DNA of 64,000 nucleotides, taken from Dasypus novemcinctus (Eukaryota > Chordata > Mammalia > Cingulata > Dasypodidae). The DNA lies in contig NC_080682.1 in assembly GCF_030445035.2 (NCBI RefSeq), positions 33,958,770 to 34,022,769 of the forward strand. Direction: 5' to 3'. Below are positions 23,600-36,039 of this stretch, piece after piece. The notes below the pieces were generated by a model that searched no databases, was not told the DNA's origin, and worked only from the letters and a program-made list of their open reading frames with translations. The position numbers and the translations under genes are program-made. The first letter of the stretch is position 1, and each line of letters starts with the position of its first letter.

Positions 23600-24885
23600 A
23601 CCATTACTACCAACACATTTTTGCCAATGAGAAATGTTAGTTTATTCTTGAAGCATAAAAATCTTGGAGCTGCCCTGGATGGTGCTTCAGAGGTAATCAC
23701 CGGACATTGTAAATCCTCACAGGGCCCACTGGATGGAATGGAGGAGAGTATGGGCCATGATGTGGACCATTGACTATGAGGTGCAGAGGTACCCAAAGAT
23801 GTACTTACCAAATCCAATGGATGTGTCATGATGATGGGAACGAGTGTTGTTGGGGGGGGGAAAGGGGGGGGGTGGGGGGTGGGGCTGAATGGGACCTCAC
23901 ATATATATCTTTAATGTAATATTATTACAAAGTCAATTAAAAAAAATAAAAAAAAAATAAAGGACCAGGAAAAAAAAAAATCTTGGAAAGTATTTTCTGC
24001 ATCCTGCTGGTTAAAAAAGCATTTTCCCTGCAAAAAGTTGTCGTGATGCTTGAAGTCAGTTGGTGAGAGGTCAAGTGAATATGGTGGATGAGGCCAAACT
24101 TCGTAGTCCAATTCTTTCAACTTTTGACATATTGGTAGTGCAACATGAAGTCAGGTGTTGCTGTGGAGAACTGGTCCCTTTCTGTTGACCAAAACTGTAG
24201 GCGTTGCAGTTTTTGGTGCATCTCATCAATTTGCTGGGCATACTTCTCAGACATAATGGTTTTGCCAGGATTCAAAAAGCTGTAGTGGATCAGACCAGCA
24301 ACAGACCACCACACAGTGACCATGACCTTTTTTTGTACAAGTTTGGCTTTGGGAAGTGCTTTGGATCTTCTTGATTCTGCCACTAAGCTGGTCTTTGCTA
24401 GTTGTTGTAGAAAATCCACTTTTCATTATAGATCACAATCCAATCAAGAAATGGTTTGTTGTTGCATAGAATAAGAGAAGATAACCCTTCGAAATGATCA
24501 TTTTCTTTTGATTTTTGGTCAACTCATGAGGCACCCACTTATTGAGCTTTTTCACCTTTCCAATTCACTTCAAATGCTGATCAACCATGCAATGATCAAT
24601 GTTGAGTTCTTTGGCAACTTCTTGTGTAGTTGTAAGAGGATCAGCTTCGATGATTGCTCTCAGTTTGTTGTTGTCAACTACCGATGGCTGGCCACTATGC
24701 TCCTCATCTTCAAGGCTCTCATCTCCTTTGCAAAACTTCTTAAACCACTATTGCACCCTACATTTGTTAGTAGTTTCTGGGCCAAATGCATTGTTAATGC
24801 TGCAAGTTGTCTGCACAGTTTTACGACCCGTTTTGAACTCAAATAAGAAAATCATTCAAGATTGCCTTTTGTCTAAACATCATTT
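23600..24885 (-). pseudogene. Mariner transposase, broken
   Basis: This DD34D-type transposase would cut and join the element ends. The reading starts near 24885 (MMFRQKAIL-like). The central 100-residue fragment at 24117-24419 contains KKVMVTVWWSVAGLIHYSFL and SEKYAQQIDEMHQKLQRLQ. The C-terminal fragment at 23911-24120 contains HPPYSLDLSPTDF and DNFLQGKCFFNQQDAENTFQ. Frameshifts and stops split it. Of the three catalytic aspartates, the first (before EKW, near 24444) reads Asn, the second (HDN position, near 24155) reads Ser, and the third is within the PYSLDL block. An L1 tail is inserted in the 3' part. Confidence 0.88.
23669..23975 (+). mobile_element. 5'-truncated L1 tail inserted in the mariner
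   Basis: It is bounded by a perfect 12-bp target duplication AAAAATCTTGGA (23657-23668 and 23976-23987). The insert is L1 3' UTR (GGCCCACTGGATGGAATGG, CATGATGTGGACCATTGAC), a G-rich tract at 23851-23884 and an A-rich tail. It disrupts the transposase after the mariner had landed. Confidence 0.85.
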
Positions 24886-25442
24886 CCAAAGTCCAAAATA
24901 AATATAAAATAAACGGAAAGTAATGTCATTAGCAAAAAACATAAAATGAGCAATGTACATTAAAATGCTGCATAACATAATCACATTTACTTAAGAATGC
25001 ATGCCAATATCAAACTGCAAATTTCAACAATGCAAAACCACAATTTCTTTTACTACCAATTCAACACTCCCACAAATATAGAGAGGAAGTGCATAAAAAG
25101 AAAAACATGTTTCTAAACACAAGAAAAGGCATTAAACTTCAGGTACATTAATTGTAAAAGCACATTTGGAAGATTAAATCTAAACAATAAATCAAAGAAA
25201 CAAAACCCATTTACCTAGAATCTTATTTAAGTTTTTTAAAAAATTTATAATTATTTAAATAGTTGAATTTTAAAAACACATAGAATTTTGTCATAGCAAT
25301 ATGAACAAAAGTATGTTGAATGTAGTTAAAATGGAAGTTTTAGTTTGCATTATATATTACTGTAACAAAATTTTGAAAAAAAACAACTTGAGTGTATACC
25401 ACAATCAGTAGACTTTAAGGTAAACATGGGCTATAATTACTA

Positions 25443-25600
25443 GCACAATTATAAAAAAGAAAGAAAGGAAGAGAAAGAAAGAAAAGAAGGAGGGAATGGG
25501 GGAATGAGAGAATGAGGGAATGAGGGAAGGAAGAAAGGATGGAAGAAAGGAGGAAAAGAAGGAAGGAGGGAAGGAAGGAAGGAGAGAGGACGTGAGAAAA
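25443..25600. repeat. GAAA/GGAA purine microsatellite
   Basis: Imperfect GAAAG, GGAAT and GGAAG units run for about 150 bp. Reverse-strand ORFs here (Ser/Phe/Leu-rich) are artefacts. Confidence 0.9.
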
Positions 25601-27400
25601 ATGAAAATATTTTGGGAATCCTGAATAATTAAAAAAATTGCTCCAGACCAAATTTTGAAAACAATATATTTGCTTTGATATAAGTAGGGGAATAAGTGGG
25701 GAAATACAGTCTAGTGGTTTCATATTGCACCAAAGTTCTATTACTTTTATATAATAATGCCTTAAATGCTTTCTAGAATATATCATACAGGAAAAGGGTA
25801 GTCTGAATTTATTAAAAATAACATTTTCTGAACTTACAGTCTAAAAATTATAGAAACTCTTGATCATAATATCCAGTAGAAACAGCAGGATACAATTGCT
25901 AACATAGAAATAAACAGAAATGAAATCAAGGTAAGCAAGCTTGTAAAAAATACCAGAAAATGTAAAGAGCATATTTATATAAGAAAAGATGCAATGAATG
26001 TATAAGATGAGAGATTAATAAAAAAGTATATTGTTAGCGAATAAATGTTATCAAAGATATCCCTAAGTACAGTAACAAAAAACAAAAAAGAGGGATTACA
26101 ATAAATATAAATTGTAGACAATAGAGATTTCCATTAAAAAATCAGTCAGAATGAGTTACCTTTTATGGAATTATATTTGATAAATTAAATTTTTCATAGA
26201 AATTAAGCATTTAAGGAAATAATGCATATTTCAATTATTTGAATAAATTAACAGTTAAGATCTAGTGAAACATTTTTACTCCTAAAACAGAGATAGAACT
26301 TTATTTTAATCATTGAAAAGTCATTCCAAAACCTAACCAAATATAAATTTGTAAAGGAAATTGTTATTAAGCATATTATTAAATATATTAAAAATACAAT
26401 TCATTTCAATGCAAACAATATGCCTACTGCAAATGTTTAAATACTAAAAATAATCAAATTTTTTAAAAATGGGAAAATATTTCCTTAAATAAACTTACAA
26501 TATCAGAGAAAATTAAAATTACAGTTACAGATTATGTAGAGGAATTTTTAAAGGCTATTTTAGGAACCTACTTGACTAAATTTTATGGATCAATACATTA
26601 TTTGGACTAATTAATGATACTTAGCTTTACAACTTTCTCCATTAAAAATATGAAAACCAATGAGAAAAATTACCTCAATAATTTATTTTTAAATAACATC
26701 AACAATTATAGAAATCAGGAGAATGACAATGAGTTTACAATCAAACTGAATTTAAACAAATACTAATAAATGAAGCTCTTTACACATCACAGAATGGTAA
26801 GGTTTTTAAATGTTATCAGATAGATAAAAGGAGAATTACTTCATGCAGATATTTAACTTGATGAACTTACAAAGCTTCAGAGCTTAAAACACTGAAAGTT
26901 AGATTTCTGATTTCACTCATACACCAAGAAAACTTTCATCTCCCAAGTTTAAATGAATGAAAAGGGAATTACCAATAGTTATAGTGATAAGTGGAAACTG
27001 AGAGCTGCATCGGAAAAATAATAAAGTAGAAAAAATTGTATATTTAATTAATATATACACACCCAATATAAGAATGTGGATTGATTTTGAAAGTCTCTCC
27101 ATATTAGAATTCTGTGAATTTGGAACATGCATGGGGATTTAATGTTATAGTTTGAAAGATTATGCCACACTTTTTTCATATTCTCTGCCATTAAATACAT
27201 ATAGTTAGACCATGAATTTAATGCATATTTCATGACTTCCAATTACTATGTAGATTCCTCAAAACATACTTTTGGTAATGTTTCAAATCATGTGTGGTCA
27301 GGAAGAGCATGGTTCAAAATGCAAACTGAGGGATTTTGTAGTACTTGGAGAAAGACCAAGCAAATACCCAATAAGAAAGAAAGATGAATTTAAATGAGTC
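25600..27400. other. AT-rich flank of the OR8H pseudogene
   Basis: This is non-coding. From about 25790 it parallels 62450-64000 in copy B. No exon or RNA gene is recognisable. It lies downstream of the minus-strand receptor pseudogene. Confidence 0.6.
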
Positions 27401-27429
27401 ACCATCATTTCAATTGCCCAGAGTCTTAT

Positions 27430-28356
27430 TTATTTCTTCTGCATGACTCTAATGAAAGCATTTTTCACCTCTTTGTTCCTAGGACTGTAAATGAGTGGAT
27501 TCAGCATGGGGATCACCATAGTATAAAACACAGAGGCCACTTGATACTTTCCCAAGGAGTAAGAGCTCTTTGGTTTTAAATAACTAAAAATCATGGTGCT
27601 GTAAAAGATGGTGACTCCCAGGAGGTGGGAGGCACAAGTAGAAAAGGTTTTGAACTTTCTTGAAGTGGAATTAATTTTCAGGGTAGTAGACAGAATGGAC
27701 CCATAAGCTGCAGAGATTACAGTAAGTGACACCATTAGAGTAGCACCAGCAAGAATGAATATCATGATTTCAGTGTCTTGAGGGTCAGTACAGGACAGGG
27801 TTAAAATTGGGGTTGTGTCACAGAAAAGGTGAGAGATTACATTGGAGTTGCAGAAATACAAACTATTCATGCCATGGACATTGACCAAGGAGTCAGTAAA
27901 GCCAATAACATAGGATCCAGTGGTGAGGGTGCAGCAGAGTATGGTGAACATAACGACTGGGTAGTGAAGGGGAAGATGAATAGCTATGTAGCGGTCATAG
28001 ACCATTGAAGAGAGAAAGAAACATTCAGAGGCAGCCAAGAAGATAAAAAAAATATATCTGGGTGAAGAAGCCATTGAATGAAATATACTTACTGGAAGTC
28101 AGTAAGTTTTCTAAGGTTTTAGGTGTGAAGACTGATGAATAATTGAGATCAAAGAATGACAGGTTACTGAGAAAAAAATACATAGGGGTGTGAAGCTGGA
28201 GATCCAGGTAAATTATCAGTATCACCCTGCATTTCCCAGCATGGTCAGCACGTGTATCAGGAGAAACAGCATAAAGAGGACTTGCCAGATGTCTTCAGAT
28301 TCTGTCAACCCCATGAGGATGAAGTCAGCCACATGAGTGTTATTACTACTAACCAT
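27430..28356 (-). pseudogene. OR8H: Olfactory receptor pseudogene, OR8H-like
   Basis: Class II olfactory receptors are single-exon seven-helix GPCRs of sensory cilia. The reading begins [16 protein letters not shown] at 28356 and spans about 309 codons, the usual length. Landmarks: an N-glycosylation site near the N-terminus, [14 protein letters not shown] (TM2), [10 protein letters not shown] (end of TM3), [13 protein letters not shown] (TM6) and [18 protein letters not shown] (TM7). The [14 protein letters not shown] and IRVMQKK region points to OR8H. Two frameshifts break it: a 1-base loss near 28230 after GNAG, and an indel at an eight-base homopolymer at 28045-28052. The TM3 motif has drifted from the common MAYDRYVAIC. 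The C-terminal 214 codons are otherwise open, suggesting fairly recent loss. Confidence 0.92.
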
Positions 28357-28399
28357 CTTGTCCAACTGCTCTAACCTACTGAGAAATCAAAATTAATAC

Positions 28400-29380
28400 T
28401 TAGTATGAATAACTTCAAAAATATTTGTTTATGAATGATCTGATGTGTCTTTAAGTTAGTGTTTTTAGAAACTTAAATTGTTTGCAAAATGTGTGAAAAA
28501 ATATTAGATTGCCAAATATAAATAAGGTGTAAACCATCATTTGGATATTGCATAATAGAATCTCATTTATACTACATAATTAGAATGAATCATTGTTATA
28601 AATACTTTCCTTTATTACTACATTTATGCAGATCAAAATATTATGCCATATGTATAAATATTTTTACACAATTTTAGATGATAAAAAGGCACTGAAATCA
28701 CTTTTTTCAGAATCAGAATCATTAATTAATGACTCTGAAGTTCTGCCAAGATAAATTTAATCCAGAGACCGTGCTAATAATACTACATTCCTAGCTATAT
28801 TTAAATTCAGTACAAAAAAAAAGAGATAGTCATATAATAAACAATGATAGAGAACTATAATACATCATTTACCATTCTATTGTGTCCAATGTTATTTAAT
28901 ACAAATAACAGATTAGAAATTAAATCTTCAGGGACATTACTGAAGATAATTATTACACTATTTAATACAAATATTACAGAAAACTCATTTAGCATTAAAA
29001 TTTTAAACACTTGTTTTAAATTTTTAAAAGAATTTTAAAGAATTTAAAATCAAAATTCTTTCATAAATTATATTTTCAAATATGTGCATTGCTTGCTTAT
29101 TAACTCTCATTCCATGAATTATGTATTTCCATTGCAAAATCCTGCCATTACTTACTTAAAGCCTAAATGATATTAAATAAATATTTATATTCCTCTAATA
29201 ATATCCACCTTTTTTTTGTTCTACACTAAAACTCTAGCTTTGAGAATAATACCATGAGCCAAAGTTGGTGACAAATGTGTTCTGGTATTATGTTTTTCTA
29301 GAAATTTTTCAACCTCATAATTGCTGTGACAAAATTCAGCACATTTTCTTGATAAAAACTCTTAGAAGAGTAAGAACAGT
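28400..29380. other. AT-rich DNA upstream of the OR8H pseudogene
   Basis: No gene or clear repeat is recognised. It would have held the promoter and 5' non-coding exon of the receptor, but no such signal is readable. Confidence 0.5.
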
Positions 29381-29384
29381 AAGA

Positions 29385-30420
29385 AATTAATTCAAAATGA
29401 TAAGGTAATATAGGAAAACCTATGGCTAACATTACATTCCCCAGTGAAAAAATGAAAGCTTTCCCCGTGCTATTAAAACAAGACAAGGAAGCCCACTGCC
29501 ACCAGTGTTATTCATATTATAGTTGAAGTTCTAGTCAGAATAATTAGACAAGAAAAATAATTAAAATTCACCCAAATTGGAAAGAAAGAAATAAAATTTT
29601 CTGATTTTTCAGATGGCATGATACTATGTATAGAAAATTCCAAAAAATCCACAAGAAAGCAATGAAAGAAAATAATTTTGCAAAGTGACAGGGTTCTATA
29701 TCAACAAGAAAAAAATCAGTTCTCTTTCTGTACACTAGTAATAAACATTTTGAGGATAAGTTTAAGAAAAAAATACCTTTATAATTCCAAATAAAATAAT
29801 GAAACCTACTAGGTTACATTTAGCCAAAGATATAAATGTCTTATACACAGTAAACTACAACAAAACATCACTGAAAGTAATTAATGAAGACTTCAATAAA
29901 TGGAAGGGCTTCCTGTATTCATGAATTGGAAGATTCAATGCTATTAAGATGTCAATTCCACCCAGAGCAATTTACAGATTCAATACAATTCCAAAGTCCA
30001 ACAGCCATCTTTGCAGAAATGGAAAAGTCAATCAAACATATATAGATATAATAAGGGACTGCAAATAGCCAAATCATCTTTAAAAAAGAAGACAGATGGA
30101 GGACTAATAATTCCCAATTTCAAAACTTATTAAAAAGTTACAGTAATAAAAAATTCATAATACTGGTACAAGGGTGGACATATAGTGCAATGGAATTGAA
30201 CTGGGAGTTTAGGAAAATATCCCTCTTGTTGATGGCTAATTGATTTTTTAAAAAGTTGCCAAATACAATTCAATGAGTAAAGAATAGTTTCTTTAAGCAA
30301 TGGTGTTCAGAATTCTGAATATCTATATGAAAAAAAAAAAAGAATGTGAACCTCTACCTCTCATCATATACAAGAATCAACTCAAAATAAATTAAATGCC
30401 TAAATACTAGAACCAGAACT
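29385..30420 (+). pseudogene. L1 ORF2 reverse transcriptase fragment
   Basis: Nucleotide phrases follow L1 ORF2: CTATGGCTAACATTACATTCC near 29420, CAAGACAAGGAAGCCCACTGCCACC near 29478, TTTCAGATGGCATGATACTATG near 29606 (the FADD-type motif, reading SDGM) and GGACTAATAATTCCC near 30100. There are multiple stops and no long ORF. Confidence 0.7.
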
Positions 30421-30474
30421 ATAACACTCCCTCTTGGGGGATTGTATTATATACCACAAGAAACATGTTTTGAA

Positions 30475-30670
30475 TCTAAATCCACACCTGTAGGGATGAA
30501 GCCATTTTAAATAGAACATTTTATAGAATTTAATTTTAGCTAAAACTTTAATGGGTTTGGGATTTAGTCTGATTAATGGAGTCCTATATACTCAGAATAA
30601 AACTCAGAAACAGAAAGACAGCCATGGAAGAAGCTGGAAGTCAATGGAACCTGGAGGAGAAAGGAAAAGA
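30475..30670. other. Possible short LTR-like insert in the L1
   Basis: It interrupts the L1 between ORF2 and the 3' region. CAGCCATGGAAGAAGCTGG and GGAACCTGGAGGAGAAAGG resemble internal parts of MaLR-type LTRs. No ends or target duplication were found. Confidence 0.3.
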
Positions 30671-30679
30671 GATAGCCAA

Positions 30680-31620
30680 TTAAATATTAAAACACAATTC
30701 AAAATGCGCAAAAGACTTGAATAGATATTTCCCCATAGAAGATATAGAAATAGTCAATAAGTACATGAAAAGATACACAAAGTCATTATCAATTATGGAA
30801 ATAGAAATCAAGATTACAATGATATAGCATTCCAAACCCACTCAAATGTCTACTATTAAAACACAGAAAATAAATTTTGGACATGATGTGGAGAAATGGA
30901 AACATTTGTTCATTGTTGGTAGAATTTTAATGGAATTAGTGTAGTTGCTGTGGAAAACAATTTTGCTGTTCCTCAGAAAGTTAAATATAGAAATGCCATC
31001 TGACCTGGAAATCTCACTTCTATGTATAATTCCTATAGAATTAAAAGTAAGAAGTCAAACAGATATATGTACACCAATGTTCACAACAGTGTTATTCACA
31101 AATTCCAAAAGATGGAAACGACCCAAGTATCCATCATCAAGGTGAATGGATAAAGAAAATATAATATATACATGCAATGGAATATTATTCAACTGTAAAA
31201 AAGGAATGAAGGTCTCATACATGCTACAGCAATGATGAACCTTGAAAATATGTTGAATGAAGTAAGCAAGGTCAGGAAAGACAGATATTTTATGATCTCA
31301 GCTATGTTCATAAACTACAATATACATCACCTGGGGCTGGATTGAATAGCGAATGAGGAGTTAATGTATACTTGTACAGTTTCTGCCTGGAGTGATGGAA
31401 AAGTATTGGTAATGGATGGTAGTGATGGCAGCACAAATTTATGTATATAATTAATAACAGTGACTTGTATATTTGAAAATGATTGCAAAGGAAAAATTAG
31501 GTTATACCTATAATACCAGAATAAAAATTAAAAACAACAATATAGAACTGTACAAAACAGTAAATCATAATGTAAACTAAGGATGACAGTTAATAGTTTA
31601 ATTATAATAATATTATTTAA
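30680..31620 (+). mobile_element. L1 3' end
   Basis: Sense L1 3' sequence: CATGATGTGGAGAAATGG near 30880, GTGTTATTCACAAATTCC near 31090, CATGCAATGGAATATTATTC near 31171, then a 3' UTR ending in A/T-rich sequence near 31620. It continues the element begun at 29385. Confidence 0.7.
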
Positions 31621-31624
31621 TCAA

Positions 31625-32100
31625 ATATAACACAATTACAACAGATGCAAAGCATTAATAATAGGAAAAATACATGTGAGGGGGTATAATGTTTCTCTAT
31701 TTTTTCTTTTGTTAATTAAAAAAACTTCTCTAATAAAAAATATTATTACGCCTCTTCTCATAAAATGAAAGAAGTATGAGAGTTTCAAATTACACTTACT
31801 CCTTGTCATTTCAGCTATTATTTCCATATATTTTACCTTTATATATATTACAAACCTGAAAATGCAATGTTTTGATTGTTTTAATATTGTTTTATTAATT
31901 TGCTATTTTTATTTTTTATTTTCCCAACCTGAATGTTTTGAAGAGTTTCTTTGTGTGTGTGTACATTTAAATTATCTGTTTTGCATGTTCAGAATTTCTT
32001 TGATCTGCAAGTTGATGAGTTTTTCCAAATTTTATATAATTTCACCTATCTTTCATTCAAATTTTTTTTGACCCAAGGAGGCTGTGCCCTTGTTTTGGTT
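31625..32100. other. AT-rich DNA, no gene
   Basis: Nothing is recognised here apart from T-rich stretches. Confidence 0.45.
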
Positions 32101-32104
32101 TACG

Positions 32105-32440
32105 CAGTTTAATTTTTCTTTTCTTTTCTTTTTTAATAATATATTTTGATTAGATAAATGATACATAAAAAATATAGGGGTTTCCCATATGCCCCACTCC
32201 CTACCTCCCACACACTTTCTTATATTAACACATACTTCATTAGTTACAATTAATGAACATGTATTGAAGCATTGCCACTATGTGTGGATTAGAGTTTACA
32301 TTATAGATCAATTTTTTTTCCACAAAATTTTGTAAGTTATGACAACATATATAATGACCTGTATCAAGGATTTTCATTGTGGTTGTTTTTCTCTATTCCT
32401 CAGTTTGAAAAACACTTTTTAAAAAATATCTGGCTTAAGT
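32105..32440 (-). mobile_element. Antisense L1 3' UTR fragment
   Basis: It begins with a poly-T run, then TTTCCCATATGCCCCACTCC and GCATTGCCACTATGTGTGG. This matches the antisense fragments at 40505-40990. Confidence 0.6.
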
Positions 32441-33335
32441 TTCTTTGATAATATGTAATCTGGAGTTGTGTCCTTTTGGCTTTTAAAAATTTTTGTTATT
32501 TCATATATTTTACTTTACCTTTCTAGGGTTTCTATTTAGTTCATTTTATTTTAGTCTGCATTTTTTTCTGCTGTGATTTCTCATATATTTCTGCTTCAGG
32601 ATCTTGTTTGCCTTAACTCATTAAATATAGGTCCAGAGCTGTTTTAAAGTCCTTCATTGCTAATTCAAACTTTGGCATCATCCTGAAATATATTAAATTA
32701 ACTTATTTTTTCATTAAAAGGGTGCACATTGTCTTACTTTGTCTTATGTTTAGTAATTTTTTAATAAGATATGACCATACTTTATGAATGATACATTGTA
32801 GGGAGTCTAGATTATGCTGTCTTTTAATAAAAGGTATTGGGGTTTGTTCTGGCTGGAAATAAATTATTGGCAATGCCTTTTGAACCTCAAGGATTTAAAT
32901 TACTTTTTTGTTAAGGATGATCCATTTCATTTTGTCCACAGCCTGAAAGCATGATCATTACATCAGGGCAAGATCCTTACTTCCACGGTGTGGCCCTTTT
33001 TCTTGTTGTTGTTCTTAATTTCATCCCTGAGTTCATCAACGATATGTGTCATATGGGCTGAACCATATGTTCTGCTTCACCCAGCCTTTCATGACCTCTG
33101 ACCTCTGGTATTTATGTTCTGTTCTCATCAAAATAGGAGCCCCACTTGATAGTCCTGTTGATTCCCCTGCTTCACATATAGAGCTAATACTTCAGCTAAG
33201 GGCCTACATCGAATCCCAGTACTAATATCTGTGGCACCTCCTTTTGATACCCTATCTTTAATGTTCCAACTTCTTCAACTTCTGGGAACTTCAATTTCTG
33301 TCATTTGATCTCTCCAAGGCATTTATACTCTGGGT
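32440..33335. other. Unassigned, probably old repeat
   Basis: No gene. The part at 32700-32900 (TTAATAAGATATGACC.., GGTTTGTTCTGGCTGGAAATAAATTA) resembles antisense 5' regions of old L1 elements, but I cannot assign it firmly. Confidence 0.3.
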
Positions 33336-33705
33336 TGTCGGAGTTGGAGACCCAAGGGGTCGGGAATGAAAGACAAAGAAAGATTGGGTTCAGGGGATCT
33401 GAAAGCATTGATTTCTCAAGCTCATCAGACAACTATATTGATCAGAGGGGCTAGTATTTATACCCCTAACATACGTGACATTCATCAGTAAATCAAGTTA
33501 CCTATTACCCTTACCTCATTCTCTATTAACTAATGATTGATGAGCACCACAAACTTTACTGGAACTAATATTATAAAAATCAGTAACTACAGTCATAAAT
33601 CCTGTTACTCAGGTCGTTCTGCCCTATATGTTCTTGTTCTGCCTGCAGGTGTGCTTTACCCAGCCATGATTATGATCCGCACCAATAATTACAGAGGACA
33701 GCATT
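33336..33705 (-). mobile_element. Solo LTR related to the full-length ERV
   Basis: This matches the ERV LTRs at 53438 and 61346: TGTCGGAGTTGGAGACCC, then GGGAATGAAAGACAAAGAAAG, CTCAAGCTCATCAGACAACTATATTGATC, CAAATAC-less middle, and CATAAATCCTGTTACTC near the far end. Orientation is minus, as in the ERV. There are no internal genes, as expected after LTR-LTR recombination. The target duplication was not identified. Confidence 0.7.
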
Positions 33706-33709
33706 TTCA

Positions 33710-34305
33710 TTTGTTTTTAATTAACTCATTGTTATTTTAATTTCACTGTTTCATTTCTCCTACTTTTTAATGTTAAATTAATAAGTTATTTTCTAGCACC
33801 TAGATAAACATGATCATTTTCTTTATTTTTGTTAACTTTCTATGATATAGAAGTTTTACATTTCCATTATTCTTCTGATTCTGCTTTAAATTATATTTAG
33901 TAATATACATTGTTAATCTATCCATTATATTAATATTATGGAGTTAAAATTTTATTTTTTATTGGGCCTAGAATAAATTAACAATCATTTTTAGTTGCAT
34001 TTATTTTTAATTTTCAAATTGGAAGGACTTGCATATTTTGTATTTTGAGTATTAACTTTGAAGTATATTGCTTTTTTTCAGATACTGCAGCTCCATTGAT
34101 TTAAACTTTGAAAAGTTTTTGAAATTTATGGATTAAGTGTAATCAGTTTGTATAAATTACTCATAGTTACTGGAAAGCATGTTTCAAAAATTATGCCAAT
34201 CTGAAATTATCATATATTTATTCAGAGTTTATAAATCTGGTGATACATTTAACCTGCAGGAAAAACTAAACACTGGATGTGTTATGTCCATTAGGTCACT
34301 TCATT
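33710..34305. other. AT-rich DNA, no gene
   Basis: Nothing is recognised. Confidence 0.45.
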
Positions 34306-34309
34306 TTAT

Positions 34310-34480
34310 TCAGATTTTTAGTAAATATATTTTAAATTTCTTTAATGTGCCAGGCACTGTCTGCACAGTGTAGGAAAGAATAAAAAATCTTTGTCCTTTT
34401 GGGACTTATATTCAAGCTGGCAGATACAGAAAAATATTCAGAAATAAGTGACATGCCATGTTAAATGGCATAATGTAAAG
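34310..34480 (+). repeat. L2 3'-end fragment
   Basis: TTTAATGTGCCAGGCACTG followed by TTTGTCCTTTTGGGACTTATATTC is the familiar L2 3' pattern. Confidence 0.65.
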
Positions 34481-34489
34481 ACTACTATA

Positions 34490-35130
34490 AAAAATGTTGG
34501 CAAGGATATGAATAGGAACATTCATTGATGGTGGGACCACTGTGGAAGACTGTTAAGCACTTTATCATAAAGTTAAGTATAGAATTATTGTATGACCTTG
34601 CAAGAACACCTCTAAGTATCTACCGAAAATAATTGAAAACATGGTCTCAGACAGATATTTGCCCACTGATGTTCATAAAACATTATTCACAATTGCCAAA
34701 ATATGGAAGCAACCCAAATGTCCATCAAGTAATGAATAGGCAAAATGTAGTTTGTACACACAGTGAAATATTACTCAGCCATAAAAAGGAAGTTCTAGCA
34801 CATGTGACAACAGGATTGAATTTTAAACCTTTCAGGTGGAATGAAATAAGCCAGAAACAAAAGGACAAATATTGTGTGATTTCACTGATATTATATAATA
34901 AGAATAAGCAAACTTAGAGAGTCAGAATCTAGAGTGCATTTTACCAGGGGATAGTGTGGGGATATGGAATAGGGAATTAATGCTTAAAATGTACATAGTT
35001 TATATTTGGATTTGTGGAAAAGGTTTGACAATGAATGGCAGTGATGGTAACACAATATTTTCAACAAAATTAATAGCATTATATGATATATTTGAATGTG
35101 GTTAAAAGGAGAAATATTAGGAAGAAAATG
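34490..35130 (+). mobile_element. L1 3'-end fragment
   Basis: GGTGGGACCACTGTGGAAGAC near 34531, CATTATTCACAATTGCC near 34680, GAAATATTACTCAGCCATAAAAAGG near 34765, and a tail near 35100. It parallels the sense arm at 14640-15590. Confidence 0.7.
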
Positions 35131-36039
35131 AAAATATAAGAAAGGATTAGAGATAAGAGAATCAAGAATCAGGGCATGAGAAAGCAAGTGGCAAAAGTGT
35201 TTGCTGAATGGTGCAAAGTTGGCATTTAATCAAAGAAGTGAATTTGGGGAAGAGTTACAGTATATCTTTGGAATGACAATGGTATAGAATATAGAGGCCA
35301 CCTTTGTCCAAATCAGGATGGGTATTGGGCCATATAATTATAGTAAAAACCTAAAGGAGAATATGTTTTGTGTTTAATAGTGTCAACATATAGTAAGGTA
35401 TTTCTGAATGAAGCATTCATATCCCTCCAATATAGCACTTTATAAATGTGGATATGTCAGCTACATGCATAATTTACATAATACTACATTTAAACTACAT
35501 AGTAAACATACATTGGTGCATGTATAGTGTTATGAGTCATTGTGTAGCTTGACTTTATTGATTATAATTAGAATTGATGTCTTTAGGATTGGAGGCTTGA
35601 TATAGCCTCACATTTTTCACATTATATCCTCTGCATTTGTGATTAAATTAACTCCCCTCTGGATTCCCTGTGAGCTCCTCAATGTTACCTCACTTGCACA
35701 TGTGCCCTCACAAACTCAGGTCCATCCAGGCCTCTACAGTTGCCTTCTATACTGTTTGACTCAAAACGGTAGCTTTCTATTCATTAGTAAATATTCTCCT
35801 TGCCACTTTCCAATCACAGATATTGATTATATCTATTCTGATATATCAAAAATTAACTGTGACAATATGTTAATATTGGCAGAGAGTATATTCTAAAGAA
35901 TCAGGAAAGCAAAAGTATTGTTTAGAAAACAACCTACACCTGGCCACTATATAGAGATGCTCCACACTCAGAGAAGAGAGCCCATATTTGAGGGTTCCTG
36001 CGGCGGCTTGCTCAGTCGGTAGAGGTGGGGTCTGGCTGC

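Larger units (their letters stand above)
23508..25064 (-). mobile_element. Hsmar1-like mariner transposon, inactive
   Basis: A cut-and-paste DNA transposon. The left inverted repeat begins TTAGGTTGGTACAAAAGG right after a TA at 23506-23507. The right end (25033-25064) is its diverged complement, AAAACCACAATTTCTTT then a degraded end. Without its 319-bp insert the element is about 1.24 kb, normal for mariner. Copy B at about 50005-50015 reads through this point without an element, so the mariner arrived after the segmental duplication. Confidence 0.9.
22530..28400. repeat. Segmental duplication block A, right part
   Basis: 22540-23500 aligns with about 49060-50020: GTTAAAGCCAAGTCTAAGCTAGAGTATCATTTGG near 22648 against GCTAAAGCCAAGTGTGGAATTGAGTTTTGG near 49169; ATCAACAGAATCATCAGTAGAG near 23329 against ATCAACAGCATTATTAGTAGAG near 49855. 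25790-27240 aligns with about 62450-64000. The unmatched mariner in A and the ERV, L1, SINE and MIR/L2 stretch in B account for much of the gap. Copy A continues into the OR8H-like pseudogene. Confidence 0.85.
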
